Origin: Pseudomonas sp. RIT-PI-q
GTDB taxonomy: Bacteria; Pseudomonadota; Gammaproteobacteria; Pseudomonadales; Pseudomonadaceae
NCBI RefSeq assembly: GCF_001297125.1
Contig: NZ_LHPC01000050.1
Location: 1-64,000, forward strand
DNA length: 64,000 nt
Direction: 5' to 3'
The notes below the pieces were generated by a model. It searched no databases. It had not been told where the DNA came from and was given only the letters and a program-made list of their open reading frames with translations. Shown here piece after piece: positions 45,593 to 54,235 of the stretch (position 1 is its first letter; each line of letters starts with the position of its first letter). The position numbers and the translations under genes were made by a program.

Positions 45593-46625
45593 TCGAACAC
45601 CTTTCAACGCCTGGTGGGGTACGCCGCTGGTTGGCGCGCTGGGCGGCTACCTTGCCAGCCAGGTCGGCTGGCCACTGCCATGGATGGTCGGCTCGTTGCT
45701 GGCGATCATCCTTGTGCGCTGCCTGACACCCTGGCAATTGGCGGAAATCCCTGGCGGCCGCAAGTGCGGCCAGTGGATCGTCGGCATCGGTATCGGCCTG
45801 CACTTCACCCCGGTGGTGATGGAGCAGGTCCTGAGCCACTTTGGCCTGATCTTCTTCGGTGCGTTGGTCACCAGCCTGTCGGCCGTGGTCGGCGTCTGGT
45901 TGATGCGGCGAACCGGTGAAGATCGCGCCACGGCGTTCTTTTCCAGCATGCCGGGCGGTTCCGGGGAGATGGTCAACCTCGGCGCCCGCAACGGTGCGGT
46001 GCTCAGTAGAGTGGCGGCGGGGCAGAGTTTGCGGGTGTTGGTGGTGGTGCTGTGTGTGCCGGCGGCGTTCAAGTATTTGCTGGGTAATGGCGCGCCGGTT
46101 TTTCATCCGAGCGCCGTCAACTGGTGGTGGCTGGCGGCCCTGTTTCCGGCGGGCGCAGTGGCTGCCTGGCTGTGGGAACGTCTTCGTCAACCCAATCCAT
46201 GGCTGTTCGGGCCGTTGCTGGTCAGTGCGGCGGTGAGCATTGGTTGGGATCTACACATTGGTTTGCCGAACGGCGGCAGCCAGATCGGCCAATGGTTGAT
46301 TGGCAGTGGGTTGGGTTGTCATTTCAACCGGCAGTTCTTCCGGCGTGCGCCGTCGTTCATGGGGCGGACGTTGATTGGCACGGTGTTGACCATGTTGATC
46401 GCGACCTTGGCGGCTCTGGGCTTGAGTGCGTTGACTCATCTGGATCTGCGCTCGCTGACGCTGGGCATGATGCCCGGCGGGATTGCGGAGATGAGCCTGA
46501 CGGCGGAGACGCTGCAACTGTCGGTGCCGCTGGTGACGGCGATGCAGGTGATGCGGTTGTTGTTTGTGTTGTTCCTGGCGGAGCCGTTGTTCAAGTATTG
46601 GAACCGGGATTCGGAATCCTCTTGA
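45585..46625 (+). CDS. AbrB family (AbrB-duplication) membrane protein
   Basis: A 346-residue protein with about ten helices and two internal repeats, each ending in a motif SMPGGSGEM or MMPGGIAEM, typical of the AbrB-duplication membrane family (E. coli AbrB, sometimes named ammonia monooxygenase by mistake). It starts at the ATG overlapping the tctA stop, so it belongs to the tct operon. An auxiliary role in tricarboxylate uptake is inferred from position only. Confidence 0.85.
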   Translation: MSDRTPFNAWWGTPLVGALGGYLASQVGWPLPWMVGSLLAIILVRCLTPWQLAEIPGGRKCGQWIVGIGIGLHFTPVVMEQVLSHFGLIFFGALVTSLSAVVGVWLMRRTGEDRATAFFSSMPGGSGEMVNLGARNGAVLSRVAAGQSLRVLVVVLCVPAAFKYLLGNGAPVFHPSAVNWWWLAALFPAGAVAAWLWERLRQPNPWLFGPLLVSAAVSIGWDLHIGLPNGGSQIGQWLIGSGLGCHFNRQFFRRAPSFMGRTLIGTVLTMLIATLAALGLSALTHLDLRSLTLGMMPGGIAEMSLTAETLQLSVPLVTAMQVMRLLFVLFLAEPLFKYWNRDSESS

Positions 46626-46642
46626 TAGACCGAGTCGCCTCC

Positions 46643-46707
46643 ATCGCGGGCAAGCCCGCTCCCACAGGGTTCGCGTGATCCTTGTGGGAGCGGGCTTGCC
46701 CGCGATG
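46643..46707. repeat. REP pair (REPIN)
   Basis: CGGGCAAGCCCGCTCCCAC and its complement are about 20 bases apart, between the tct operon end and convergent ung. Confidence 0.87.
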
Positions 46708-46727
46708 GGGCCCGATGCAGTCACCCC

Positions 46728-47420
46728 CTAGACGGGCGGCAACCGCCACTCGATCGGCGTCTCGCCATTCTGCTCCAGAAACTTGTTGGTCCGGCTGAAG
46801 TGCCCGCACCCGAGAAAACCTCGATAAGCAGACAGCGGTGACGGATGCACCGAGGTCAGGACCAAATGCTTGGTCGCATCGATGAGTTTCTGTTTGCTCT
46901 GCGCATGAGCGCCCCACAGCATGAACACCAGATGCGGTTGCTGTTCACTGACCACTTGAATGATTCGATCGGTGAAAAACTGCCAGCCCTTGTCCTTGTG
47001 CGCATTGGCGTTGGCGCGCTCCACGGTCATGGTGGTATTGAGCATCAGCACGCCCTGCTCGGCCCAACTCTGCAGGTAGCCGTGGCTCGGGATGTCGATG
47101 TTCAGGTCGCGTTTCAACTCTTTATAGATGTTCACCAGCGACGGCGGTGCCGGCACGCCCGGCTGCACCGAAAAGCACAAGCCATGGGCCTGGCCCGGGC
47201 CGTGATACGGGTCCTGGCCGAGGATGACAACCTTGACTTTGTCTAGCGGCGTGGAGTTGAGCGCGTTGAAAATCATCGGGCCTGGCGGATAGATTTCCTT
47301 GCCCGCCGCACGCTCCTCTTGCAGAAAGGCGCGCAACTCTGCCATGTAGGGCTGGTCGAATTCGGCACGCAGTGCCTCCTTCCAGCTCGGTTCGAGTTTG
47401 ATACGGTCGTCAGCAGTCAT
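46728..47420 (-). CDS. ung: Uracil-DNA glycosylase
   Basis: A 230-residue family 1 enzyme. The water-activating loop [20 protein letters not shown] is at about residues 64-83 with the catalytic Asp, and the minor-groove loop [17 protein letters not shown] lies near residue 192 with the catalytic His. It excises uracil from DNA. ATG 47420 (MTADDRIKL) is favoured over an in-frame codon seven residues earlier. Single gene. Confidence 0.97.
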   Translation of the reverse strand: MTADDRIKLEPSWKEALRAEFDQPYMAELRAFLQEERAAGKEIYPPGPMIFNALNSTPLDKVKVVILGQDPYHGPGQAHGLCFSVQPGVPAPPSLVNIYKELKRDLNIDIPSHGYLQSWAEQGVLMLNTTMTVERANANAHKDKGWQFFTDRIIQVVSEQQPHLVFMLWGAHAQSKQKLIDATKHLVLTSVHPSPLSAYRGFLGCGHFSRTNKFLEQNGETPIEWRLPPV

Positions 47421-47552
47421 GGTTACATCCGGCAAAAACAATGGGGCGAACCCTAGGAAAGCCCATCACGCTTGTCAATTGATCTGACGCAGATCCGGCA
47501 CTTTCCGATATAGCGATCATACTGAACGCTCAAATTCCCGATCGAGGTCACG

Positions 47553-48656
47553 ATGAATCTGCACTTCGAAGAACTCACCGGCACCGACGGCGCACGCATC
47601 GGCATCGCCAGCCTGGATGCCGAAAAATCCCTGAATGCGCTGTCCTTGCCAATGATCAACGCCCTGCGCGATCAACTGGACGCCTGGGCCAAAGAGCCGC
47701 AAATCGTCTGCGTGGTGTTGCGCGGCAACGGCAACAAGGCCTTTTGCGCCGGCGGTGAAGTCCGCAGCCTGGTGGAAGCCTGTCGCGCCCATCCCGGCGA
47801 GGTGCCGCCCCTGGCCGCGCACTTCTTTGCGGCGGAATATCGCCTGGACTTCAATCTGCACACCTACCCAAAACCGCTGATCTGCTGGGGGCATGGTTAT
47901 GTGCTCGGCGGTGGTATGGGGCTGCTGCAAGGGGCGAGCATTCGCATTGTCACGCCGAGCAGCCGATTGGCGATGCCTGAGGTCAGCATCGGCCTGTACC
48001 CGGACGTCGGGGCCAGTTGGTTCCTGTCGCGACTGCCCGGCAAGCTTGGATTGTTTCTCGGCCTGACCGGCGCCCATATGAACGGTCGCGATGCGATCGA
48101 TCTGGACCTGGCCGACCGTTTCCTGCTCGATGAACAGCAAGAAGAGCTGATAGAAGGCTTGTTGCAACTGAACTGGCAGGAACAGACACCGATGCAGCTC
48201 AACAGTCTGCTCAAGGCCTTGCAGCAGGAAGCCATCGCTCAGATGCCCCAAGCGCAATGGCTGCCGCGACGCCAGCAGATCGACGAGTTGCTGGATGTCA
48301 GCGATGTGCGCTGCGCCTGGAAAGCCATCAGCCAGTTGCGCGACAGCACGGACCTGCTCTTGAGCCGCGCCGCGAAAACCATGAGCGAAGGCTCGCCGCT
48401 GACCGCTCATCTGGTGTGGGAACAGATCGTCCGCGCCCGGCATATGTCGCTGGCTCAGGTTTTCCAGATGGAATACACCATGAGCCTCAACTGCTGCCGT
48501 CATCCGGAGTTCAGCGAGGGTGTGCGAGCGCGGTTGATCGACAAGGACCAGAAACCCCATTGGCACTGGCCGGACATCAATAATGTGCCGGATGCGGTGG
48601 TGGAGGCGCATTTCCAGAAGGTTTGGGAAGGCCGGCATCCCTTGGCGGACTTGTAA
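47553..48656 (+). CDS. Enoyl-CoA hydratase/isomerase family, 3-hydroxyisobutyryl-CoA hydrolase-like
   Basis: A 367-residue crotonase-fold protein with the long C-terminus of HIBYL-CoA hydrolases. The oxyanion hole segments are NKAFCAGGEVRSL (about residues 61-73) and YVLGGGMGLLQGAS. The active-site Glu/Asp region is RLAMPEVSIGLYPDVGAS. Members hydrolyse 3-hydroxyisobutyryl-CoA in valine breakdown, though no valine genes are adjacent. It diverges from ung across about 130 bases. Confidence 0.88.
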   Translation: MNLHFEELTGTDGARIGIASLDAEKSLNALSLPMINALRDQLDAWAKEPQIVCVVLRGNGNKAFCAGGEVRSLVEACRAHPGEVPPLAAHFFAAEYRLDFNLHTYPKPLICWGHGYVLGGGMGLLQGASIRIVTPSSRLAMPEVSIGLYPDVGASWFLSRLPGKLGLFLGLTGAHMNGRDAIDLDLADRFLLDEQQEELIEGLLQLNWQEQTPMQLNSLLKALQQEAIAQMPQAQWLPRRQQIDELLDVSDVRCAWKAISQLRDSTDLLLSRAAKTMSEGSPLTAHLVWEQIVRARHMSLAQVFQMEYTMSLNCCRHPEFSEGVRARLIDKDQKPHWHWPDINNVPDAVVEAHFQKVWEGRHPLADL

Positions 48657-48673
48657 CCGTCCACACAAAAAAA

Positions 48674-48760
48674 CTGTAGGAGCGAGCTTGCTCGCGAGGG
48701 TGTGTCAGTTGACATAGCGTCGTCTGACACTCCATCGCGAGCAAGCTCGCTCCTACAGGA
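48674..48760. repeat. REP pair (REPIN)
   Basis: GTAGGAGCGAGCTTGCTCGC and its complement are about 40 bases apart, downstream of the crotonase gene. Confidence 0.87.
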
Positions 48761-48785
48761 GGGTTCTGCGTTTGATTAGCTGATT

Positions 48786-49220
48786 TTAGCGGCGGCCGCC
48801 TCGGCCATCGTGATCGCCACGACCGTCGTGGTCGCCTCGTCCGCCATGATTGTTGCGCCCATCGTGACCACGGTTGTCGTTGTTCCAGTTGCCGCGGTTA
48901 CGGCCGTCCCACCCCTGATTCTGATGAGCCCGGTAGTCGCCTCGTTGCGACTGGTAATAACGCGGTGCCGGTTGATAAACCCGCGGCTGGTAGTAATAGC
49001 GCGGTGTTGGCTGGTAATACCGCGCAGGCGGCGCGTAGTAGCGGCGTGGTTGAGAGTAATAACCGCCATTGGAATAGTAAGGCCCGCCGCCGGAATAATA
49101 GGCTGGCCCTGGCGAGGTATAGACCTCGGAACTGTAGTAGCTGGCTCCTCCATCGGAATAGGGTACGCACGCACCAATAGACAATCCCAATACAGCAATC
49201 AGAAGAATTCGAGAGAGCAT
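48786..49220 (-). CDS. Tyrosine-rich lipoprotein with Gly/Asp/His/Arg-rich tail
   Basis: A 144-residue protein. The signal peptide ends in a lipobox, IGACVP, with Cys at about residue 18. The middle (residues 25-95) is made of repeats of YY, YYS and RYY; the tail alternates G, D, N, H and R with imperfect repeats of GRGDHD. No globular fold is evident, so it is probably a low-complexity envelope protein. AGGAGGCCGCC directly before the ATG is identical to that of the neighbouring lipoprotein gene. Function unknown. Confidence 0.7.
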   Translation of the reverse strand: MLSRILLIAVLGLSIGACVPYSDGGASYYSSEVYTSPGPAYYSGGGPYYSNGGYYSQPRRYYAPPARYYQPTPRYYYQPRVYQPAPRYYQSQRGDYRAHQNQGWDGRNRGNWNNDNRGHDGRNNHGGRGDHDGRGDHDGRGGRR

Positions 49221-49387
49221 GGCGGCCTCCTGGACCGCGAGTGAGCCACACCAGCGACGCTGGCAGGCGACAGTCAATTATTCGGTGGCTGTCGAAAGAT
49301 CAGACATCGAATTCGAAATCTGGTGCGTTTATGAAACACATTGAAACAAGTCGCCGATGAAAGGTTTTTCATCTATTCACCCGCTGA

Positions 49388-49633
49388 TTAGTGGTGGCCA
49401 CCCCGATATCCACCGCCGTAATAACGTGGCGAATGGCCGCCCCAATAGTAATAGCGATACCCGCCATAGAAGCGCGGGCCATAGTAGTAACGCGGACCGT
49501 AATAGTAGGAATAAGGCGAATAGCCGGGATAGTAATAAGGCTCGGGATACACAACGTCGTAACCACCGGCGTAGTAATAACAACCAGACAATCCAAGCCC
49601 CAGCACAGCGGCAAACAACAGTCGACGAAACAT
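49388..49633 (-). CDS. Small tyrosine-rich lipoprotein
   Basis: An 81-residue protein with lipobox LSGCYYY (Cys at about residue 18). The mature region is over one third tyrosine, with Gly, Pro and Arg, for example YYYGPRYYYGPRFYGGYR. It appears related in style to the downstream lipoprotein and shares the same AGGAGGCCGCC-ATG translation start, suggesting duplication. A 7-bp inverted repeat (CAGTCGG/CCGACTG, 49655-49674) lies in its leader. Function unknown. Confidence 0.7.
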   Translation of the reverse strand: MFRRLLFAAVLGLGLSGCYYYAGGYDVVYPEPYYYPGYSPYSYYYGPRYYYGPRFYGGYRYYYWGGHSPRYYGGGYRGGHH

Positions 49634-49754
49634 GGCGGCCTCCTGAAAGACCCGCAGTCGGTACAGGCCGACTGACACCTGTTTTGACTCGTAAACCACG
49701 ACCAAGTGCGCAGCCAGGACAACCTTCGGATTAATGGCCGACACGTTCCATTGC

Positions 49755-49795
49755 GGTGCGTCGGCGCACCATCACAAGGCAACGGCGCTGTTGCC
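49755..49795. promoter_or_regulatory. Two inverted repeats upstream of the sigma-54 site
   Basis: GGTGCG-N4-CGCACC (49755-49770) and GGCAAC-N6-GTTGCC (49778-49795) lie 50-90 bases upstream of the sigma-54 element, where an activator would bind. They do not have the usual orientation of an NtrC box, so the activator is uncertain. Confidence 0.4.
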
Positions 49796-49845
49796 TGCCT
49801 CGGCGTCCAACGCGCAATCCCCCACGCTAGAGCGCTCCAACCGAC

Positions 49846-49863
49846 TTGGCACGGCTCTCGCTT
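49846..49863 (+). promoter_or_regulatory. Sigma-54 (RpoN) promoter
   Basis: TTGGCACG-N4-TCGCTT matches the -24/-12 consensus with one mismatch in the -12 element. The invariant GG (49848-49849) and GC (49860-49861) are exactly ten bases apart. Transcription would start near 49873, leaving the complete riboswitch in the leader. Confidence 0.7.
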
Positions 49864-49914
49864 TAGTAAAGGCGTGCAGGAGTCATCACAGGTTCGCGGC
49901 ACCACAATTTGCAA

Positions 49915-50017
49915 TGGCTGACTAGGGTTCCGGCTCGCTAAGGCGAGTGGCTGGTCCGAGAGTTGGCGACCTCCAGTTGAGGTTACACGGCGGGACAAAA
50001 GCCCGGGAGACAAGCCA
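49915..50017 (+). promoter_or_regulatory. Guanidine-I (ykkC) riboswitch
   Basis: The conserved blocks of ykkC are present in order: CTAGGGTTCCGG (49922), a hairpin CTCGC/GCGAG, CTGGTCCGAGAG (49951), ACACGGCGGGACAAAAGCCC (49985) and GGGAGA. TGGCT (49915-49919) and AGCCA (50013-50017) can form P1. The element binds guanidinium in characterised homologs. CTCCAGTTGA (49971-49980) is perfectly complementary to TCAACTGGAG (50056-50065), which includes the GGAG of the first gene. A CACCG-TTCG-CGGTG hairpin (50016-50029) competes with the 3' strand of P1. Confidence 0.93.
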
Positions 50018-50073
50018 CCGTTCGCGGTGCCGCGTTGACTCCTGCCCGCCCTTGATCAACTGGAGAACCACCC

Positions 50074-51141
50074 ATGTCCCAGCTTCGTTTACCCGCCCTG
50101 CTCGCCGCTGCTTTCGCAGCCCTCGTGAGCGTCTCCTCCCAAGCCGCCCAGAAAGACCATTTCAGCGTCTGCTGGACCATTTACGCCGGCTGGATGCCCT
50201 GGGAATACGCCGGTAGCCAAGGCATCGTAGACAAATGGGCGAAGAAGTACGGCATCAAGATCGATGTAGTGCAGCTCAACGACTACGTCGAATCGATCAA
50301 TCAATACACCGCCGGCCAGTTCGACGGCTGCACCATGACCAACATGGATGCGCTGACCATCCCGGCTGCCGGTGGCGTCGACAGCACCGCGCTGATCGTC
50401 AGCGACTTCTCCAACGGCAACGACGGCATCGTCCTCAAGGGTGACGGCAAGAAAGTCACCGACCTCAAGGGCATGGACGTCAATCTGGTCGAGCTGTCGG
50501 TTTCCCACTATTTGCTGGCGCGGGCGCTGGATTCGGTGGACCTCACCGAGAAAGACCTGAAAGTGGTCAACACCTCCGACGCCGACATTTCGGCCGCCTT
50601 CAACACCGATCAGGTCAACGCCGTCACCACCTGGAACCCGATGCTCTCGGACATCAAGGCCAAACCCGGCGTGACCGAAGTGTTCAACTCCAGCCAGATC
50701 CCCGGCGAAATCATGGACATGATGGTGGTCAACAGCGCCACCCTCAAAGACAACCCCGCCCTGGGCAAAGCGCTGACCGGCGCATGGTTCGAAGTGGTCG
50801 AACTGATGAACGCGAAAAACGCCGCCAGCAAAACCGCACTCGAACACATGGCCAAGGCCTCGGGCACCGATCTGGCCGGCTTCCAGTCGCAACTCGACAC
50901 CACCAAGCTATTTGCTACTCCGCAGGAGGCGCTGGCGTTTTCCACCAGCAAGCAACTGCCGGAGACCATGCGCAAGGTCGCCGAATTCTCGTTCCAGCAC
51001 GGCTTGCTCGGTGAAGGCGCCAAGGACACCAGCGCAGTCGGCATGGCCTTCGCCAACGGCGTGACCAGCGGCGACAAGAGCAACCTCAAGCTGCGCTTCG
51101 ACCCGAGCTACGTGCAGATGGCCGCTGACGCCAAGCTGTAA
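50074..51141 (+). CDS. ABC transporter substrate-binding protein, guanidine/urea operon type
   Basis: A 355-residue periplasmic protein with a signal peptide (residues 1-24, SSQAA). It belongs to the NMT1/taurine/nitrate-like binding family, in the subgroup annotated as putative urea ABC transporter binding protein next to urea carboxylase genes. NMDALTIPAAGG and TTWNPML line the likely ligand site. It is translated directly after the guanidine-I riboswitch, so its ligand is more likely guanidine or a related compound than urea. This is context-based; no binding residue has been tested. Confidence 0.9.
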   Translation: MSQLRLPALLAAAFAALVSVSSQAAQKDHFSVCWTIYAGWMPWEYAGSQGIVDKWAKKYGIKIDVVQLNDYVESINQYTAGQFDGCTMTNMDALTIPAAGGVDSTALIVSDFSNGNDGIVLKGDGKKVTDLKGMDVNLVELSVSHYLLARALDSVDLTEKDLKVVNTSDADISAAFNTDQVNAVTTWNPMLSDIKAKPGVTEVFNSSQIPGEIMDMMVVNSATLKDNPALGKALTGAWFEVVELMNAKNAASKTALEHMAKASGTDLAGFQSQLDTTKLFATPQEALAFSTSKQLPETMRKVAEFSFQHGLLGEGAKDTSAVGMAFANGVTSGDKSNLKLRFDPSYVQMAADAKL

Positions 51142-51156
51142 CAGGAGGACTTGGCC

Positions 51157-51972
51157 ATGCGCCTGATCAATCGCCACCCGGATCGCCCGAGTCGCCTGCT
51201 GTTGGTGATCCTGCCGTTCGCCCTGGTGCTGTTCGCCTACTTCATGGGCTCGGCCGAGCGGCTGACGGACAACCCCAACGACAAGCTGCTGCCGAGCGCC
51301 GTGCAGATGACCGACGCGGTGAAACGCCTGGCCTTCACCGCCGACACCCGCACCGGTGAATACGTACTGTGGCAAGACACCGCATCGAGCCTGCGGCGCC
51401 TGGCTATCGGCCTCGGTATCAGCGCGTTGGCCGGGCTGTGCCTGGGCATCGCCGCCGGCACCTTGCCGCTGTTTGGCGCACCGTTGTCGCCCTTGCTGAC
51501 GGTGCTGTCGATGGTGCCGCCACTGGCGATCCTGCCGATTTTGTTCATCGTCTTCGGGCTGGGGGAATTGTCGAAAGTGATGCTGATCGTGATCGGCATC
51601 ACCCCGGCGCTGGCTCGGGATCTGGAACAGCGCGCCCGTGAGATACCGGTCGAATTGCTGATCAAGGCGCAAACCCTCGGCGCCTCAACCTGGACGTTGA
51701 TGCTGCGGGTAGTGCTGCCGCAATTGCTGCCGCGTCTGCTGATCTCGCTGCGGTTGATGCTGGGCTCGGCGTGGTTGTTCCTGATCGCCGCTGAAGCCAT
51801 CGCCTCCACCGACGGCCTCGGTTACCGGATCTTCCTGGTGCGCCGTTACCTGGCGATGGACGTGATCCTGCCGTACGTGGTCTGGATCACCCTGCTCGCC
51901 TGGCTGATGGATTGGGGCCTGAAACGCCTGACCCAGCGTGCTTTCCCTTGGTATGAAGGAGCGCGGGCATGA
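51157..51972 (+). CDS. ABC transporter permease, guanidine operon
   Basis: A 271-residue inner-membrane protein with about six helices. The BPD_transp_1 signature with the EAA-type loop is ALARDLEQRAREIPVELLIKA. ATG 51157 sits eight bases after AGGAGG; the TTG at 51151 would be too close. The C-terminal four bases overlap the ATPase start, so the subunits are coupled. Confidence 0.9.
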   Translation: MRLINRHPDRPSRLLLVILPFALVLFAYFMGSAERLTDNPNDKLLPSAVQMTDAVKRLAFTADTRTGEYVLWQDTASSLRRLAIGLGISALAGLCLGIAAGTLPLFGAPLSPLLTVLSMVPPLAILPILFIVFGLGELSKVMLIVIGITPALARDLEQRAREIPVELLIKAQTLGASTWTLMLRVVLPQLLPRLLISLRLMLGSAWLFLIAAEAIASTDGLGYRIFLVRRYLAMDVILPYVVWITLLAWLMDWGLKRLTQRAFPWYEGARA

Positions 51973-52757
51973 GCTTCATCACGGTGAAAAACGTCTGGCA
52001 GCAATACGCCGATCAGGTGGTGCTTGAAGGGCTGAACCTGAACGTCAACGAGGGTGAGTTCTGCACCCTGGTCGGCGCTTCCGGTTGCGGCAAATCGACC
52101 TTTTTGCGGTTGTTGCTCGGTCAGGAACGCGCCAGTCGCGGCGAGATTCTGCTCGATGGCCAAGCCCTGGCCGGCGAACCGGATTCAAGCCGTGGCGTGG
52201 TGTTCCAGCGCTACTCGGTGTTCCCGCATTTAACCGTGCTGGACAACGTCGCCCTCGGCCTCGAACTGCCACGTTCGCCACTGCTCGGGCGCTTGTTCGG
52301 CAGTGAAAAAAAAGAGGCTCGCGAACAAGCTTCGGTGCTGCTGCACAAAGTCGGCCTCGGCCACTCGCTGGACAAGTACCCGGCGCAGCTTTCCGGCGGC
52401 ATGCAGCAACGGCTGGCCATCGCCCAGGCGCTGATCATGAAGCCTCGGGTGTTGCTGCTCGACGAACCCTTCGGCGCGCTCGATCCGGGCATCCGCAAGG
52501 ACATGCACGGCTTGCTGCTGGAGCTGTGGCGCGAGACGCAACTGACGGTGTTCATGGTCACCCATGACCTGTCCGAAGGCTTCAGCCTCGGTACGCGCCT
52601 GCTGGTGTTCGACAAGGTCCGCGTCGACCTGCACGCCCCCGGTGCCTATGGCGCACGCATCACCTACGACATCCCTTTGAACAGCGACCGCCGCACCACC
52701 CGTGCCGCCGTCGACGCCTTGCCGGCTCAGCTGGCGGGCACGCTTCGCATCGCTTGA
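51969..52757 (+). CDS. ABC transporter ATP-binding protein, guanidine operon
   Basis: A 262-residue ATPase. Walker A is VGASGCGKST near residue 36, the Q-loop is FQRYSVFPHL, the signature LSGGMQQRLAIAQAL, Walker B VLLLDEPFGALD and the H-loop VTHDLSEG. It belongs to the nitrate/sulfonate/taurine group. It powers the importer with the preceding permease and binding protein. Confidence 0.93.
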   Translation: MSFITVKNVWQQYADQVVLEGLNLNVNEGEFCTLVGASGCGKSTFLRLLLGQERASRGEILLDGQALAGEPDSSRGVVFQRYSVFPHLTVLDNVALGLELPRSPLLGRLFGSEKKEAREQASVLLHKVGLGHSLDKYPAQLSGGMQQRLAIAQALIMKPRVLLLDEPFGALDPGIRKDMHGLLLELWRETQLTVFMVTHDLSEGFSLGTRLLVFDKVRVDLHAPGAYGARITYDIPLNSDRRTTRAAVDALPAQLAGTLRIA

Positions 52758-52770
52758 GAGGATTTTGCCC

Positions 52771-53496
52771 ATGACTGATTCGACCCAACTGTTCCCGCCC
52801 TTCGCCGAAGAAATGCTCCCCGGTGGCGGCCATCGTTCGTTCGTGTTGAAACGCGGCCAATTGCTGCGCCTGACCGATCTGCGCGGCGGTGCCAACGTCA
52901 GCCTGACGCTGCTCAACGCCCATGAAAAAACCGAACGTCTGAACCTGCCCGACAGCCTCAAATGCCAACACACCGCCAAGCTCACCAGCGGCCATTGCCT
53001 GTACTCGGACATGGGTCGCGTGCTGGCCGCCATCACCGCTGACACTTGCGGTTGGAGCGACAGCCTCGGCGGTGTGCTCTGCGCTGAAGAAGTCGCGGAA
53101 AAATACGGCGCGGGCCGCTATCAGGAACTGCGCAACGGCTTCTTCCGCAACGGCACCGACAACCTGCTGGTGGAACTGGGCAAGTGGGGTTTGGGCCTGT
53201 CCGACCTGCTGATGACCCTCAACCTGTTCAGCCGCGTGAACGTTGACGAAGCCGGGCGTTTCCACTTCGTCGAAGGCAACTCCAAGGCGGGCGATTACAT
53301 CGAGCTCTACGCACCGATGGACACGCTGGTGGTGCTCACCGCTCTGCAGCATCCGATGGACCCATCGCCGGAATACGCCCCCAAACCGCTGAAGCTCAGC
53401 TGGATGAACGCGGACGCCAGCGTCGCCGAACACTGCCGTACCTCGCGTCCGGAAAACGAGCGCGGTTTCATCAACACCGACCGTTTGTTCGCTTGA
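52771..53496 (+). CDS. cgdA: Urea amidolyase-associated protein 1 (DUF1989), carboxyguanidine deiminase subunit
   Basis: A 241-residue DUF1989 protein of the UAAP1 group. [14 protein letters not shown] carries the Cys/Asp metal-site pattern at about residues 88-101. AGGAT lies nine bases before the ATG. Pairs of these proteins next to the carboxylase have been shown in other bacteria to act together as a carboxyguanidine deiminase that releases ammonia and gives allophanate. The assignment here rests on family and operon. It overlaps nothing and is followed after 11 bases by its paralog. Confidence 0.82.
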   Translation: MTDSTQLFPPFAEEMLPGGGHRSFVLKRGQLLRLTDLRGGANVSLTLLNAHEKTERLNLPDSLKCQHTAKLTSGHCLYSDMGRVLAAITADTCGWSDSLGGVLCAEEVAEKYGAGRYQELRNGFFRNGTDNLLVELGKWGLGLSDLLMTLNLFSRVNVDEAGRFHFVEGNSKAGDYIELYAPMDTLVVLTALQHPMDPSPEYAPKPLKLSWMNADASVAEHCRTSRPENERGFINTDRLFA

Positions 53497-53507
53497 GGAT
53501 CGCTGCC

Positions 53508-54149
53508 ATGTCACTCGCCATTGCTACTGCTCATAAGCAACCAGAAGCTGCGGTGTACCGCGCCACCATCCCCGCCGGCGAACCCTGGCTGATGGAGGTC
53601 AAGGCCGGCCAGACCCTGCGCATCCTCGACCTGGAGGGCAATCAGGCGGTCGATACCTTGTTCTACAGCGTCGCCAATCCGAAGGAACGCTACGACGTGC
53701 AACGCACCTTGCGCCGGCAGAACAGCGTCTACCTGAGCACCGGCAGCGTGCTCTATTCCAACCTTGGCAAACCGATGTTGACCATCGTCGCCGACACGTG
53801 CGGGCGCCATGACACTCTCGGCGGTGCCTGCGCCCAGGAGAGCAACACCGTGCGTTACGCGCTGGAGAAACGCTACATGCACAGCTGCCGCGACAACTAC
53901 CTGCGCGCCTGCGTCCACGATGGGCGACTGGGCAAGGGCGACATCGGGCCGAACATCAACTTCTTCATGAAGGTGCCGGTCACGGCCGATGGTGGGTTGA
54001 CGTTTGAAGACGGGATTTCGGCGCCGGGCAAGTACGTCGACTTGCGGGCCGAAATGGACGTGATCGTGCTGATCTCCAACTGTCCGCAACTGAACAACCC
54101 ATGCAACGCCTACAACCCCACCCCTGCGGAGCTGCTGGTATGGAACTGA
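53508..54149 (+). CDS. cgdB: Urea amidolyase-associated protein 2 (DUF1989), carboxyguanidine deiminase subunit
   Basis: A 213-residue DUF1989 protein of the UAAP2 group, paralogous to the previous gene. [20 protein letters not shown] is the corresponding metal-site motif, and NLRAC.../NFFMKVPV segments are conserved in the family. GAGGATCGCTGCC precedes ATG 53508. It is expected to form a heteromeric deiminase with UAAP1 that converts carboxyguanidine to allophanate. The stop overlaps a possible 26-codon ORF. Confidence 0.82.
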   Translation: MSLAIATAHKQPEAAVYRATIPAGEPWLMEVKAGQTLRILDLEGNQAVDTLFYSVANPKERYDVQRTLRRQNSVYLSTGSVLYSNLGKPMLTIVADTCGRHDTLGGACAQESNTVRYALEKRYMHSCRDNYLRACVHDGRLGKGDIGPNINFFMKVPVTADGGLTFEDGISAPGKYVDLRAEMDVIVLISNCPQLNNPCNAYNPTPAELLVWN

Positions 54150-54220
54150 CATTAGCGCGGTTGCGTAAATGGTTGTTTGCCCTGTGCCAGGCCCGCTCCG
54201 GCCAGTGCCTGAAAAAGTAA
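54140..54220 (+). CDS. Possible small basic protein in the guanidine operon
   Basis: A 26-codon frame, [20 protein letters not shown] and a short CLKK end, begins ten bases before the end of the UAAP2 gene with GCGGAG eight bases upstream. It would form a short basic amphipathic helix. The spacing and overlap resemble translational coupling, but the frame is short enough to be chance. Confidence 0.3.
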   Translation: MELTLARLRKWLFALCQARSGQCLKK

Positions 54221-54235
54221 GAACACCACTAAACC

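Larger units (their letters stand above)
49634..50073. other. Regulatory region upstream of the guanidine operon (440 bp)
   Basis: No gene is visible. The left part carries the promoter of the leftward lipoprotein. The right part holds two inverted repeats, a sigma-54-type promoter, a guanidine-I riboswitch and its expression platform, listed separately. Confidence 0.75.
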
